From Solihabitans fulvus (GTDB taxonomy: Bacteria; Actinomycetota; Actinomycetes; Mycobacteriales; Pseudonocardiaceae), in assembly GCF_008386585.1 (NCBI RefSeq), contig NZ_VUOB01000021.1, positions 62,001 through 126,000 of the forward strand: 64,000 nucleotides of DNA. Reading direction: 5' to 3'. Shown here piece after piece: positions 1 to 7,628 of this stretch. Below the pieces are notes generated by a model that was given only the letters and a program-made list of their open reading frames with translations, searched no databases and had not been told where the DNA came from. Both the position numbers and the translations under genes were made by a program. Every line of letters begins with the position of its first letter. Positions within the stretch are counted from its first letter, which is position 1.

Positions 1-414
1 CAGGAACGCGTGCGCGATCTCGGCCGTGGTCAGGCCGCCGACCGCGCGCAGCGTCAGCACGGTCTGCGACACCGGGGTCAGTGCGGGATGACAGCACAGG
101 AACAGCAGGACCAGCGTGTCGTCGGTGTCCGGGACGTCGGGCTCCGGCTCCCGCAGGGCGGCGTCGGCCTCCCGGTCGCGGCGCGCGCGGTCGCTGCGGA
201 ACTCGTCGATCAGCCGCCGCGCCGCGACGGTGACCAGCCAGCCGCGCGGGTTGGCCGGGACGCCCTCGGCCGGCCACTGGACGGCCGCCGCGAGCACGGC
301 CTCCTGCACCGCGTCCTCGGCCTCCTCGAACTGGCCGTACCGGCGGACGAGCACGCCGAGGACCTGCGGCGCCAGCTCGCGCAGCAGGTCCTCGGCGACG
401 GGCTCGATCGTCAC
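1..414 (-). CDS. ECF42-type RNA polymerase sigma factor (3' part outside the window)
   Basis: The reading frame starts at GTG (complement of 412-414) and runs off the left edge, so 138 codons are visible. The N-terminus VTIEPVAEDLLRELAPQVL, the region-2 segment EEAEDAVQEAVLAA and the conserved FLCCHPAL block are typical of the SigI-like, DUF6596-containing ECF42 sigma factors. Known members of this family are encoded next to YCII/DGPF-domain proteins and carry a long C-terminal extension instead of using an anti-sigma factor. Here the YCII gene lies directly upstream and its stop overlaps this start as GTGA, so the two are translationally coupled. The C-terminal extension cannot be checked. 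Confidence 0.85.
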   Translation of the reverse strand, partial: MTIEPVAEDLLRELAPQVLGVLVRRYGQFEEAEDAVQEAVLAAAVQWPAEGVPANPRGWLVTVAARRLIDEFRSDRARRDREADAALREPEPDVPDTDDTLVLLFLCCHPALTPVSQTVLTLRAVGGLTTAEIAHAFL

Positions 415-782
415 ATCTCCGGCTGTCCGTCGGCGAACATCACCGGCCGCACCTCGACGCCGAGGCCCTCGACCTTGGCGTCCGGGATCATCGCCGCGAG
501 TTCCAGCGCGCGGTCCCGGCTCTCGCAGTCGATCAGGTAGAAGCCGCCGAGGTACTCCTTGGCCTCGAGGTACGGCCCGTCGGTGACCACCGGCTGCCCG
601 CCGCGCACCCGCACCACGGCGGACTGCGACGGGTCGGCAAGGCCCTGCGTGGTGATCATCTCGCCGGACTTGGTGACCGTCTCCATGAACGCGCCGTGCC
701 CGGTCATGACCTCGTTGCGCTCGTCCTCGGTCAGCGAGTCCCACACGGCCGGGTTCATGTGCAGGTTCAGCAGGAACTTCAT
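411..782 (-). CDS. YCII-related (DGPF) domain protein
   Basis: 123 aa. It is a small single-domain protein of the YCII/DGPF family, beginning MKFLLNLHMNPAVW and containing VVTDGPYLEAKEYLGGFYLI, the hallmark core of the family. Its biochemical role is not settled. In actinobacteria such genes are the standard partners of ECF42 sigma factors, and here the gene is translationally coupled to one. The start at 782 is preceded on the minus strand by a GAGGAGAAG ribosome-binding site. It is divergent from the MFS exporter gene at 1008, and the 225-bp intergenic stretch must hold both promoters. Confidence 0.88.
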   Translation of the reverse strand: MKFLLNLHMNPAVWDSLTEDERNEVMTGHGAFMETVTKSGEMITTQGLADPSQSAVVRVRGGQPVVTDGPYLEAKEYLGGFYLIDCESRDRALELAAMIPDAKVEGLGVEVRPVMFADGQPEM

Positions 783-1007
783 GACTTCTCCTCGTTGCGT
801 GGAGGGCCCCGTTCGGGCCCTTCAGCCGCTTGGTCGGAGCCGCTGCCGCCGTCTTTACGTCCGTCGGAGACGAGTTTCCGATCGCTCTCCAACGACACCG
901 GCGACCTTAGCGAGCACCCCGCAGAAATTCCTCCCGACGGAGGTAAAGGCCGGCGGGGCAGCTCCGACCAGCCCGCGACACCACCCGGAGGAGAAGGAGA
1001 GCCCGAA

Positions 1008-2555
1008 ATGACCGACACCGAGCGGAGCGCGGGCCGGCGGCAGTGGCTGGGACTCGCGGTGCTGGTGCTGCCCAGTCTGCTGGTGGCGATGGACTCGACC
1101 GCGCTGTTCCTCGCGCTGCCTTCGCTGAGTGCCCAGCTCGGCGCCAGCGGCGTCGAACAGCTGTGGATCAGCGACAGCTACGGCTTCCTGGTCGCCGGGT
1201 TCGTGATCACCATGGGCACGCTCGGCGACCGGATCGGCCGCCGCAGGCTGCTGTTCGTCGGCGGTGCCGCGTTCGCGGTCCTCTCCGTGGTCGCCGCCTA
1301 CTCGACGACCCCGTGGATGCTGATCGCCGCGCGGGCGCTGCTCGGGATCGCCGGCGCGACGCTCATGCCGTCGACGCTCGCGCTGATCACCAACATGTTC
1401 CGCGACGACCGGCAGCGCGGGAAGGCCATCGCGATCTGGGCGACCAGCCAGTTCGCCGGCGGCGCGGCCGGCCCGGTGCTCGCCGGGTTCCTGCTCGCGC
1501 ACTTCTGGTGGGGCTCGGTGTTCCTGGTCGCGGTCCCCGCGATGGGGCTGCTGCTGATCGTCGGGCCGAGGGTCCTGCCGGAGTTCCGCAGCCCGGCGGC
1601 CGGCAGGCTTGACCTGCTCAGCGTCGGTCAGTCGCTGGTGGCCGTGCTGCTGATGGTCTACGGCCTCAAGCAGCTGACCGTGCAGGGCGCCTCCGGCGTG
1701 CTCGTGCCGGCTGGGGCGATCGTGGCCGGCGCGGCCGTCGGCACCCTGTTCGTCCGGCGTCAGCTGACGCTGGAGACGCCGCTGCTGAACCTGCGGCTGC
1801 TGGCGAACCGGCCGTTCACCGCGGTGTTGGTCGCGCTGGTGTTCGCCGGCCTGGCGATGGCCGGCGTCGGCATGCTGGTCACCCAGTACCTCCAGAGCGT
1901 GTTGGGGTTCAGCCCGCTCGGCTCGGCCGTCCTGTTCGCGCCGATGGGCCTCGGCGTCGCGATCGGCACGATGACCGCGCCCGCGCTCGCCAGGCGGATG
2001 CGGCCGGCCACCGCGATCGGCGGCGGGCTGGCCGTGTCGATGCTGGGCTGCGTCCCGCTGGCGCTGGTCGGCAGCACCGGCGGCCCCGCCATGACGATGG
2101 TCGGCATCGCCGTGCTGGCGCTGGGCACCGGCCCGCTGTTCGCCCTCGGCATCGGCCTGGTCGTCGGCTCCGTGCCGCCGGAGCGGGCCGGCTCGGCCGC
2201 GTCGATGGCCGAGACCGGCAACTACCTTGGCGGCTCGCTCGGGCTGGCGCTGCTCGGCGTGCTCGGCACGGCCGTCTACCGCGCGCACCTGGTCGACGCC
2301 GTCGCCGGGGGCGCGCCCGCGGCGGCGGGCCAGACGCTCGCCGGGGCGACGGCGGCCGCGCGGCACCTGCCGGCCGGGCAGGCCGCCGACCTGCTGCGCA
2401 CCGCGAAGGACGGCTTCACCAGCGGGCTGAACGTCGTCGGCGTCATCGCCGCGGTGATCTTCGCCGGCCTCGCCGTGCTCGTCACGGTGGCCAACCGCAC
2501 TGCGGACACGGCGAGCGGGCAGCCCGCGCCCGAACTCGTGACCTCGGGATCCTGA
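1008..2555 (+). CDS. MFS multidrug efflux transporter (DHA2 family, 14 TM)
   Basis: 515 aa. It is a drug:proton antiporter of the QacA/SmvA-like DHA2 group. The first membrane segment carries MDSTALFLALPSL, and the TM2-TM3 loop carries the MFS signature GTLGDRIGRRRLLFVGG. The sequence is hydrophobic throughout and its length fits 14 helices. The ATG at 1008 is chosen because GGAGGAGAAGGAGAG lies just before it; longer in-frame forms would read through the intergenic region. It is divergent from the YCII/ECF42 pair, so the exporter may be controlled by that sigma factor (inference). A strong hairpin terminator follows. Confidence 0.9.
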   Translation: MTDTERSAGRRQWLGLAVLVLPSLLVAMDSTALFLALPSLSAQLGASGVEQLWISDSYGFLVAGFVITMGTLGDRIGRRRLLFVGGAAFAVLSVVAAYSTTPWMLIAARALLGIAGATLMPSTLALITNMFRDDRQRGKAIAIWATSQFAGGAAGPVLAGFLLAHFWWGSVFLVAVPAMGLLLIVGPRVLPEFRSPAAGRLDLLSVGQSLVAVLLMVYGLKQLTVQGASGVLVPAGAIVAGAAVGTLFVRRQLTLETPLLNLRLLANRPFTAVLVALVFAGLAMAGVGMLVTQYLQSVLGFSPLGSAVLFAPMGLGVAIGTMTAPALARRMRPATAIGGGLAVSMLGCVPLALVGSTGGPAMTMVGIAVLALGTGPLFALGIGLVVGSVPPERAGSAASMAETGNYLGGSLGLALLGVLGTAVYRAHLVDAVAGGAPAAAGQTLAGATAAARHLPAGQAADLLRTAKDGFTSGLNVVGVIAAVIFAGLAVLVTVANRTADTASGQPAPELVTSGS

Positions 2556-2565
2556 CGGAAACCGC

Positions 2566-2601
2566 GTGGCCCCAGGGGAAGCCGGCGTCCCCTGGGGCCA
2601 C
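2566..2601. terminator. Bidirectional hairpin terminator
   Basis: A perfect 14-bp stem (GTGGCCCCAGGGGA pairing with 2588-2601) with an 8-base loop. It lies between the convergent ends of the MFS gene and the hypothetical gene at 2618. As usual in actinomycetes there is no U-tract. Confidence 0.85.
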
Positions 2602-2617
2602 TTGGCGAGCGACGAAA

Positions 2618-3007
2618 CTAGTTGGTCAGCAGCGACGGGTGGTAGCCGCAGTCGACGGTCGACCCGCCGAACGGGTGGTCGGGCGTCGGGTCACACATGC
2701 GCAGGTCGAAGGGAATCGTCCGCGCGGTGAAGTCCTGCGGATCGACCTTGGAGCTCTGCACCCAGACCACCATCTTCTCCAGGCTCAGCCCGTGCTTGAA
2801 CGCGAAGTAGTCGCCGAGCGGTCCGAGCAGCTGCGCGTGGAACCCGCTCTGGAGCACGTTGACGTTGTAGGACTGGGTCCACGGGTCGTTCGGGTGGTCC
2901 CAGTCGTACAGGTCGAGGTTGAGCTGCATCTTGTAGCCGTCGAAGCAGTCGGGCGGCCCACTGCCGTCCACCTCGAGGAACAGGGTCATGTCGGCGGGCG
3001 CGGACAA
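2618..3007 (-). CDS. Hypothetical protein
   Basis: 129 aa if it starts at the TTG at 3007, which has GAGG eight bases upstream. An ATG at 2989 would give 123 aa but has no ribosome-binding site. There is no recognisable family. The protein is polar and aromatic-rich (LYDWDHPNDPWTQSYNVNV) with three Cys residues, two of them near the C-terminus (RMCDPT, VDCGYH). No signal peptide or membrane segment is visible, so it looks like a small soluble, probably beta-rich protein. It stands alone between a strong terminator and the divergent DUF664 gene. Codon use is typical of the window, which supports real coding. Confidence 0.6.
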   Translation of the reverse strand: MSAPADMTLFLEVDGSGPPDCFDGYKMQLNLDLYDWDHPNDPWTQSYNVNVLQSGFHAQLLGPLGDYFAFKHGLSLEKMVVWVQSSKVDPQDFTARTIPFDLRMCDPTPDHPFGGSTVDCGYHPSLLTN

Positions 3008-3095
3008 CGGCCCCGCCTCGGCGTCAGATCGGCGTAGCCGTCAGGGCAGGCCCGGCGGAACTCCGCCGAACGGGGTAACGCACTAGGCTTCGGCC

Positions 3096-3584
3096 GTGGA
3101 TGTCGCGATCTTGCTCGATCACCTCAACGGCGCCCGTAGGCACGTCCTCGGCATTCTGGACGGGCTGGACGAGGAGGCCATGCGGCGACCGGTGCTGCCC
3201 TCGGGCTGGAGCTGCCGTCAGCTGGTGCACCACCTGGCCCTTGACGACGAGCGGTTCTGGTTCCAGGGGGTCGTCGCCGGGCGGCAGGCGGTCAAGGACT
3301 GGGTCGCCGAGGACGCCGGCGACGGCTGGAATCCGCCGGCCGACCTGACGGGCGAGGAGATCCTTGCCTTGTACCGCGCGGAGATCACGCGGTCGGACGA
3401 GGTCATCCTGGCGACTGCCCTTGACGCGAAGCCGGCCTGGTGGCCGGACTTCTTCGGCACGTGGCGGCTGGACGACTTCGGCGAGGTCCTGCTGCACGTC
3501 CTCACCGAGACGGCAACGCATGCGGGACACCTGGACGCGGCGCGGGAGCTGCTCGACGGGCGGCAGTGGATGGTCGTCGGCTGA
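3096..3584 (+). CDS. DinB-superfamily / DUF664 protein
   Basis: 162 aa. It is a four-helix-bundle protein of the DinB/YfiT superfamily, DUF664 type. In actinomycetes these are usually metal-dependent, often mycothiol-dependent transferases or of unknown reaction. The likely metal ligands are the His residues of LVHHLALDDERFW and of LLHVLTETATHAGHLD near the C-terminus, in the usual spacing. The GTG start at 3096 has no ribosome-binding site. TAGGCT (3084-3089) fits a -10 element with the start codon as +1, suggesting a leaderless transcript. The substrate is unknown. Confidence 0.8.
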   Translation: MDVAILLDHLNGARRHVLGILDGLDEEAMRRPVLPSGWSCRQLVHHLALDDERFWFQGVVAGRQAVKDWVAEDAGDGWNPPADLTGEEILALYRAEITRSDEVILATALDAKPAWWPDFFGTWRLDDFGEVLLHVLTETATHAGHLDAARELLDGRQWMVVG

Positions 3585-3585
3585 G

Positions 3586-3615
3586 CCGCCGAGCCCGCGC
3601 GGACGGGCTCGGCGG
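3586..3615. terminator. Bidirectional hairpin terminator
   Basis: A perfect 12-bp stem (CCGCCGAGCCCG, 3586-3597, pairing with 3604-3615) around a 6-base loop, between the convergent DUF664 and D-aminopeptidase genes. Confidence 0.8.
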
Positions 3616-3662
3616 TCCGAGAACGTGCTGCGGCGTCAGGGAGTTCTTCGCGGCGCCGCCGG

Positions 3663-4487
3663 TCAGCGGGCGGCGAGCGTGGCGATGAGCTCGGTGACCT
3701 GGTACGCCGTGGGGAAGTCCGGCGCCGCGTACCGCAGGGTGCAGCCGTCCGTGCGCCGCATGCCGGGAACCAGCAGCGCGTGTTCGGTCATGTGCGGCCG
3801 CAACACCTGGACCTCCAGGTCGACCGGGCCGTCGAAACGCAGCGCGCGCACGGCATCGCGGTCGGCCAGCGCCAGGGGCACCGCCCGCTCGATCCGCTCG
3901 CAGGCCTCGTCGGGATGCAGCAGCGCGGCCGCGCGGGCGCCGAGGGCCCGCTTGACCACCACGGTGTGCATGCCGGGCACGACCTCGGCCGCCTCGGCCG
4001 CCACGGTGTCGTCGCCGCTGACCAGCACCGACGGCACGCCGTGGTGCGCGGCGAGGGCCGCGTTCAGGCCAAGCTCACCCAGCGAGCGGCCGTTGCAGCG
4101 CACGTCGGCGATGCACCCGCCGGAGATGGTGTGGGCCATGACCGAGCGGGGCGTGCCGGCCTTGCCGTGGTAGCCGATGAACAGCACGGCGTCCACGTCG
4201 GCCGCCAGGCCCGCCATCATCCCGTCGGGCTTGGGCGAGCCGCGCAGCAGTTCCGCGCGCCGGTCCAGCCGCTCGGGCAACAGGTTCCGGAACTGCGCGT
4301 GCGCCTCGGTGACCAACACCTGGGCGTCCGCCCGGTAGGCGAGCACGCCGCGCACGGCGGCGTTGGCCTCCGAGGTGAACAGCGAGCGGTTGCGTTCGTA
4401 TTCGCTGTGGCCTGGCTGGATGTCCTCGCCGTGGACCACGCCGGCGATGCCCTCCATGTCCACCGAGACAAGCACCCGCATCCCCAT
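3663..4487 (-). CDS. DppA-like D-aminopeptidase (peptidase family M55)
   Basis: 274 aa, the usual M55 length. It is predicted to be a zinc-dependent, self-compartmentalising D-amino-acid aminopeptidase, expected in the cytoplasm, acting on peptides with D-residues such as murein fragments. The family zinc ligands are all present: D10 and E12 (SVDMEGIAG), H63 (VTEAHAQ), H107 (IGYHGKAGT) and E138 (LGELGLNA). The additional active-site H119 is in MAHTISGG. GGAGGG stands four bases before the ATG at 4487; a second ATG six bases on (4481) has better spacing and may be the true start. No peptide transporter is adjacent, unlike the Bacillus dpp operon. Confidence 0.88.
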   Translation of the reverse strand: MGMRVLVSVDMEGIAGVVHGEDIQPGHSEYERNRSLFTSEANAAVRGVLAYRADAQVLVTEAHAQFRNLLPERLDRRAELLRGSPKPDGMMAGLAADVDAVLFIGYHGKAGTPRSVMAHTISGGCIADVRCNGRSLGELGLNAALAAHHGVPSVLVSGDDTVAAEAAEVVPGMHTVVVKRALGARAAALLHPDEACERIERAVPLALADRDAVRALRFDGPVDLEVQVLRPHMTEHALLVPGMRRTDGCTLRYAAPDFPTAYQVTELIATLAAR

Positions 4488-4563
4488 CGCGCCCTCCGGG
4501 TCATCGTGCACAGGCCGCTCCGGTGCGGTTGACCGTGGACGATAGCCGGTCGCCGTACTGCGA

Positions 4564-5172
4564 TCACCCGCGCGGCGTCGTCCGAGCCCGACGGCGACGC
4601 CCGAACAGCAGGAGCAGCCAGCCACCGGCCAACAGCGTTGCGCCGCAGGCGATCGGGAGCGCGATGGCGGCGCCGGTCCAGGCCAGCTCCTGCGCGTCCG
4701 GACCGGGCTGGTCTCCCGACGGCGACCTGCCTGCGTCATCGACCGCGATCGCACGCACGCGGGTGGCGACGAGAAACGTCTTGCCCTGGCAGGCATTGGG
4801 GGCGTCGGCGGACAGCGTGAACGCCGCCGGCACGGCGTAGGTCCTGGCCCGTTCGCCCGCGCCGACCACGGAGTCGGCCGGCAGCGGCCGATCCACCATG
4901 CGCACGAGGTCGGCCGGGCAACCCGCCGGATCGGACGAGGTGACCGAGCCGAAGGACACCGACAGGAGGCGGACCGGGAACGGATTCGGGTTGTCCACGG
5001 AGAACTGCGACGCGCCCCGGCCGCCCGGGTAGAGGTCGGCGACGGGGTTGGCCGAGGCACGCAGCTCGACGGGCCGCCCGCTCGCCGACGCCGCCGGTGT
5101 CGCGCCGAACGCGGCGACCGCGGCGAACACGCCGACCGCGACGACCGCGCGGGTGGCTCGGGCGATGCTCAT
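4564..5172 (-). CDS. Secreted protein with LAxTG sortase anchor
   Basis: 202 aa. It has an N-terminal signal peptide (hydrophobic stretch ending GATPAASA), a globular middle, and a C-terminal cell-wall sorting signal: LAWTG, a hydrophobic helix, then RRRRAR. LAxTG is the recognition motif of actinobacterial class-E sortases. The middle part is clearly related to the protein encoded at 5678-6181: both share DL(Y/W)PGG.GA.Q(F/Y)S(V/I)DNPN.FPV and a late NAPNACQG/NAPSACQG-type motif. It is the third gene of a trio, so one cassette encodes a free and an anchored relative. No sortase gene is seen nearby, although an exosortase is encoded 4.4 kb away. Confidence 0.75.
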   Translation of the reverse strand: MSIARATRAVVAVGVFAAVAAFGATPAASASGRPVELRASANPVADLYPGGRGASQFSVDNPNPFPVRLLSVSFGSVTSSDPAGCPADLVRMVDRPLPADSVVGAGERARTYAVPAAFTLSADAPNACQGKTFLVATRVRAIAVDDAGRSPSGDQPGPDAQELAWTGAAIALPIACGATLLAGGWLLLLFGRRRRARTTPRG

Positions 5173-5191
5173 CGGTCCTCCGTCGGGCTGG

Positions 5192-5668
5192 TCAGCTCCC
5201 GCATGTCGCGCTCGGTCCGGACAGCTGCCAGGAACCGGCCCTGTTGACCAGGAAGTACTGGGGCGCGAAGCCGAGCACCGCCACCCCGCTGTCCCTGACG
5301 GAACCGGCGGCCGTGCGCGAGGAGGCGATGACCGTCTGCTGGTTCGAGCCGTCGACCCGGACCACGTCGAGGCTGGTGCCCTGTTGCGGAGGATCCGGCC
5401 AGGAAACGGTGAGCGAGGACAGCAGGCACCCGAACAGCCCCGCCTGCACCGAGGGAGCGGCCGGGGCGACGAGTTGCCTCGCCCGCGCGGACGAGCTGCC
5501 GTCGCCCGAGACCGCCCACGCCGCCTCCGCGCGGCCGGCGCCCAGCGCGACCACCACGGTGACCAGCAGGCCACCTAGCACTGCTCGGCGGACGCGGCCG
5601 GCCGCGCCGGACCCGGGCAGCTGCACGGATCCGGCGCGGGAGTCGAGCCCTGCGCACACGGTCGACAC
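5192..5668 (-). CDS. Secreted protein of the TasA-like trio (middle gene)
   Basis: 158 aa from a GTG at 5668, nine bases after the stop of the upstream gene; an internal GTG at 5626 is an alternative. After a signal segment (VLGGLLVTVVVALGAGRAEA) the mature start AWAVSGDGSSSA mirrors AWDVSGDGTSSDA of the upstream gene. That pattern is common in actinobacterial proteins with SipW-type or TasA-like leaders. The rest (SLTVSWPDPPQ ... YFLVNRAGSWQL) resembles a fibronectin-III or Ig-like beta sandwich with two Cys (FGCLL and the C-terminal TCGS). There is no anchor. The function is unknown; a subunit of a surface filament or matrix is possible. Confidence 0.6.
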   Translation of the reverse strand: MSTVCAGLDSRAGSVQLPGSGAAGRVRRAVLGGLLVTVVVALGAGRAEAAWAVSGDGSSSARARQLVAPAAPSVQAGLFGCLLSSLTVSWPDPPQQGTSLDVVRVDGSNQQTVIASSRTAAGSVRDSGVAVLGFAPQYFLVNRAGSWQLSGPSATCGS

Positions 5669-5677
5669 GGGTGGGAG

Positions 5678-6181
5678 CTATCCGGTGACGGCGGTGGCGG
5701 AGGTCTTCACCGTGAACACGACGCCCTGGCACGCGCTCGGCGCGTTGGTGTCCAGCTTGAACGCGGCCGGCAGGCTCTGCGCGCCCGAGTTGCTGTTGGC
5801 CGGAACGGTGATGGCCGTCGCCAGGGTCGCCGTCGAGTTCACCGCGGTGAGATTCTTGGCGGGGCAGTTGGTCTCGTTGCCGCTCGTGATCGAGTTGAAG
5901 GTCAGCTTCGACACGACCACCGGGAAGCCGTTGGGGTTGTCGATGGAGTACTGGGCCGCGCCGGTGCCGCCGGGCCACAGGTCCCCGTTGGGATTGGGGT
6001 TCAGCTTGACGACGATCTTCTGCGCGGTCGCGGCGGCGTCGCTGGAGGTGCCGTCGCCGCTGACATCCCACGCGGCGAAGGCCGCGGTGGACAGCATCGT
6101 GGCCCCCACACCGATCGCGAGGCCGACGATCATGGCCTTGCGGCGCCTCTTGCGCGGCTTGTCGTCCGAGTGCTTGCTCAT
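5678..6181 (-). CDS. Secreted TasA/camelysin-like protein (first gene of trio)
   Basis: 167 aa. The start ATG at 6181 is preceded by GGGGAA. The basic N-terminus KPRKRRRK is followed by a membrane-spanning signal (MIVGLAIGVGATML) and cleavage near AAFAAWDVSGDG, which resembles SipW-dependent leaders. The mature part is a paralogue of the LAWTG protein at 4564-5172 but lacks any sorting signal. It holds two Cys (ETNCPAK, SACQGVV) that could form a disulfide. The gene is preceded by the shared ECF-type promoter at 6277-6309. Matrix or fibre function is inference from the leader pattern only. Confidence 0.6.
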   Translation of the reverse strand: MSKHSDDKPRKRRRKAMIVGLAIGVGATMLSTAAFAAWDVSGDGTSSDAAATAQKIVVKLNPNPNGDLWPGGTGAAQYSIDNPNGFPVVVSKLTFNSITSGNETNCPAKNLTAVNSTATLATAITVPANSNSGAQSLPAAFKLDTNAPSACQGVVFTVKTSATAVTG

Positions 6182-6276
6182 ACGATTTCCCCGACATTCT
6201 GTGCGGCGTGCGGTGTGCACGTCTGCCCTGTGGTCGGCACGGCGGGCGGTGTGACGCTTCCGTCGCCGGGCTGGCA

Positions 6277-6309
6277 GGGAGATGCCGCGAGGTGGGGTTC
6301 GATGACGCA
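6277..6309 (-). promoter_or_regulatory. Shared ECF-type promoter, site B (secreted trio)
   Basis: On the minus strand TGCGTCAT (6309-6302) is followed after 16 bases by GCATCTCCC (6285-6277), 96 bases before the ATG at 6181. It is the same bipartite element as before the exosortase, GT2, sigma, glmS and PKS units. Confidence 0.6.
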
Positions 6310-6399
6310 ACTCCCACGAGCGATGCCACCTATCACCCGAATGGGTGACCCCCGCAGGCGTAGACCGCTCACCGCAGGGGGGAGATCCGCGGCCGGCCG

Positions 6400-6430
6400 C
6401 GTCGACTACCAGGGGTTACGCGCATCCACC
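6400..6430 (+). promoter_or_regulatory. Degenerate copy of the shared promoter, site H (SnoaL pair)
   Basis: CGTCGA (6400-6405), 16 bases, then GCATCCACC (6422-6430), 69 bases before the ATG at 6500. The -10-like half matches the glmS site closely. The -35-like half keeps only CGTC, so this call is weaker. The rest of the 318-bp stretch 6182-6499 holds site B and nothing else I recognise. Confidence 0.35.
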
Positions 6431-6499
6431 GACCAGGACATCGGACGCTCCGGCGGGCCGCGCTCGTCCCGACCACCGACCGCCCCCCTTGGAGGCACC

Positions 6500-7021
6500 A
6501 TGACCGAGGACGACCTCCGCGACCTCGCCCGCGAGATCGCCGACCAGGTCTGGCATCGCGGCCGGTTGGCGGCGATCGACGACCACTTCCGCGAGGACCT
6601 GGTGGCGCACGTCCCCGAACGGCCCGCCGTGCGTGGCCGCCGCGCCTACCGGGAGCTGATCCTGGCGACCAGGACGTCGTTTCCCGACCTGCGGCAGGAG
6701 GTGGACCTCGTCATCGCGCAGTCCGGCACGGTGGTCCTGCGCAGCAGGTACCTCGGCACGCAGCGGGGCGAGCACGACGGCATCCCGCCGACCGGACGCC
6801 GGGTGGAGATCACGGAGCTGCTCTGGCTGCGGTTCGACGGCGACCAGGTGGCAGAGCTGTGGCAGGAGCTCAACAACCTGACCGTGCTCGACCAGCTCGG
6901 CGTCATCCCGCCGCGCCAGGCCACCGAGTTCGCGCGGTTCCGGCACGTCCTGCGCACGGTTGGCCGGTTGGCCGCGCTCAAGGCGCGATCCGTTGCCGCG
7001 CAACGGCGAGGCGCGAAATGA
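6500..7021 (+). CDS. SnoaL-like polyketide-cyclase-fold protein 1
   Basis: 173 aa. It has an NTF2-like fold of the SnoaL/ester-cyclase family, whose members include polyketide cyclases, hydroxylases and many proteins of unknown activity. The middle shows the family pattern (SFPDLRQEVDLVIAQ, GIPPTGRRVEITELLWLRF, VAELWQELN). The C-terminal extension LTVLDQLGVIPP followed by VLRTVGRLAALKAR is almost the same as that of the SnoaL gene inside the PKS operon (22933-23466), so the two are paralogues. The ATG at 6500 is preceded by GGAGG. Its stop overlaps the next start as ATGA. The reaction is unknown. Confidence 0.8.
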   Translation: MTEDDLRDLAREIADQVWHRGRLAAIDDHFREDLVAHVPERPAVRGRRAYRELILATRTSFPDLRQEVDLVIAQSGTVVLRSRYLGTQRGEHDGIPPTGRRVEITELLWLRFDGDQVAELWQELNNLTVLDQLGVIPPRQATEFARFRHVLRTVGRLAALKARSVAAQRRGAK

Positions 7022-7551
7022 CCGCCGACGGCGTGCTCCCGAAGCCGAGGGCGGAGTTCGGCGCATGGGTGTGCGAGGTGTTCTTCGACCGCATCTGGAA
7101 CATGGCGGACCCGGACGCGCTGGACACTCTCGACGAGGTCGCGGCGCCGGATCTGGTGTTCCACATCGGAAACCTGCCGCACGCGCGCACTCTCGCCGAG
7201 TTCAAGGCCACGGTCCGGCTGGCCAAGCAGGGACAGCCGGACCTCGTGTACACGGCCAACGAGGTCATCGTCGACGGCAATGTCGTTGCGCTGCGCCTGG
7301 AGAACGTCGGCACCCACCTCGGCGACTTCGTCGGTGTCTTCCCGCCGACCGGACGGGTGCTGCGGCTGACCGCGCTGCTGGTCGTTCGGCTCGACGACGA
7401 CGGGCGGCTTGCCGAGGTCTGGCAGGAGGGCGACTTCCTCGACCTGCTGCGGCAGGCCGGCCTGGTGGCCCCGGCCGGAGCCGGGCCGCTGCGCCAGGTC
7501 GGCCACGCGCTGAAGAACCTCGTGCGCGGCAAGCGCGCCGGGCGGCGCTAG
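7018..7551 (+). CDS. SnoaL-like polyketide-cyclase-fold protein 2
   Basis: 177 aa, translationally coupled to the preceding SnoaL gene (ATGA). The fold pattern is the same: DLVFHIGNLP, GVFPPTGRVLRLTALLVVRL, LAEVWQEGDFLDLLRQAGLV, then a basic C-terminal tail that again resembles the PKS-operon paralogue (VGHALKNLVRGKR). The pair could form a heterodimer, since SnoaL-like proteins are usually dimeric. The substrate is unknown. The gene is followed by a terminator hairpin. Confidence 0.8.
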   Translation: MTADGVLPKPRAEFGAWVCEVFFDRIWNMADPDALDTLDEVAAPDLVFHIGNLPHARTLAEFKATVRLAKQGQPDLVYTANEVIVDGNVVALRLENVGTHLGDFVGVFPPTGRVLRLTALLVVRLDDDGRLAEVWQEGDFLDLLRQAGLVAPAGAGPLRQVGHALKNLVRGKRAGRR

Positions 7552-7574
7552 CCCGTGCCCCTCGGGCGCTGTCC

Positions 7575-7596
7575 TCCGCGCGGCCGGGCGCGCGGA
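7575..7596. terminator. Hairpin terminator between convergent genes
   Basis: An 8-bp stem TCCGCGCG/CGCGCGGA with a 6-base loop, between the SnoaL pair and the LuxR-type regulator. Confidence 0.6.
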
Positions 7597-7628
7597 AAGG
7601 CTTACGGGACAGGGAAATCCCGGCGGTC

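Noticed and set aside
783..1007. ECF42-type promoter before the YCII gene (TGTCG 897-893 and CTCGTC 873-868 on the minus strand)
   Set aside because: The spacing of about 19 bases is too long for the described ECF42 promoters, so it is not called.
4731..4740. A further TGCGTCAT copy on the + strand
   Set aside because: It lies inside the LAWTG protein gene, points away from any start codon and has no second half at 15-16 bases, so it is taken as chance.
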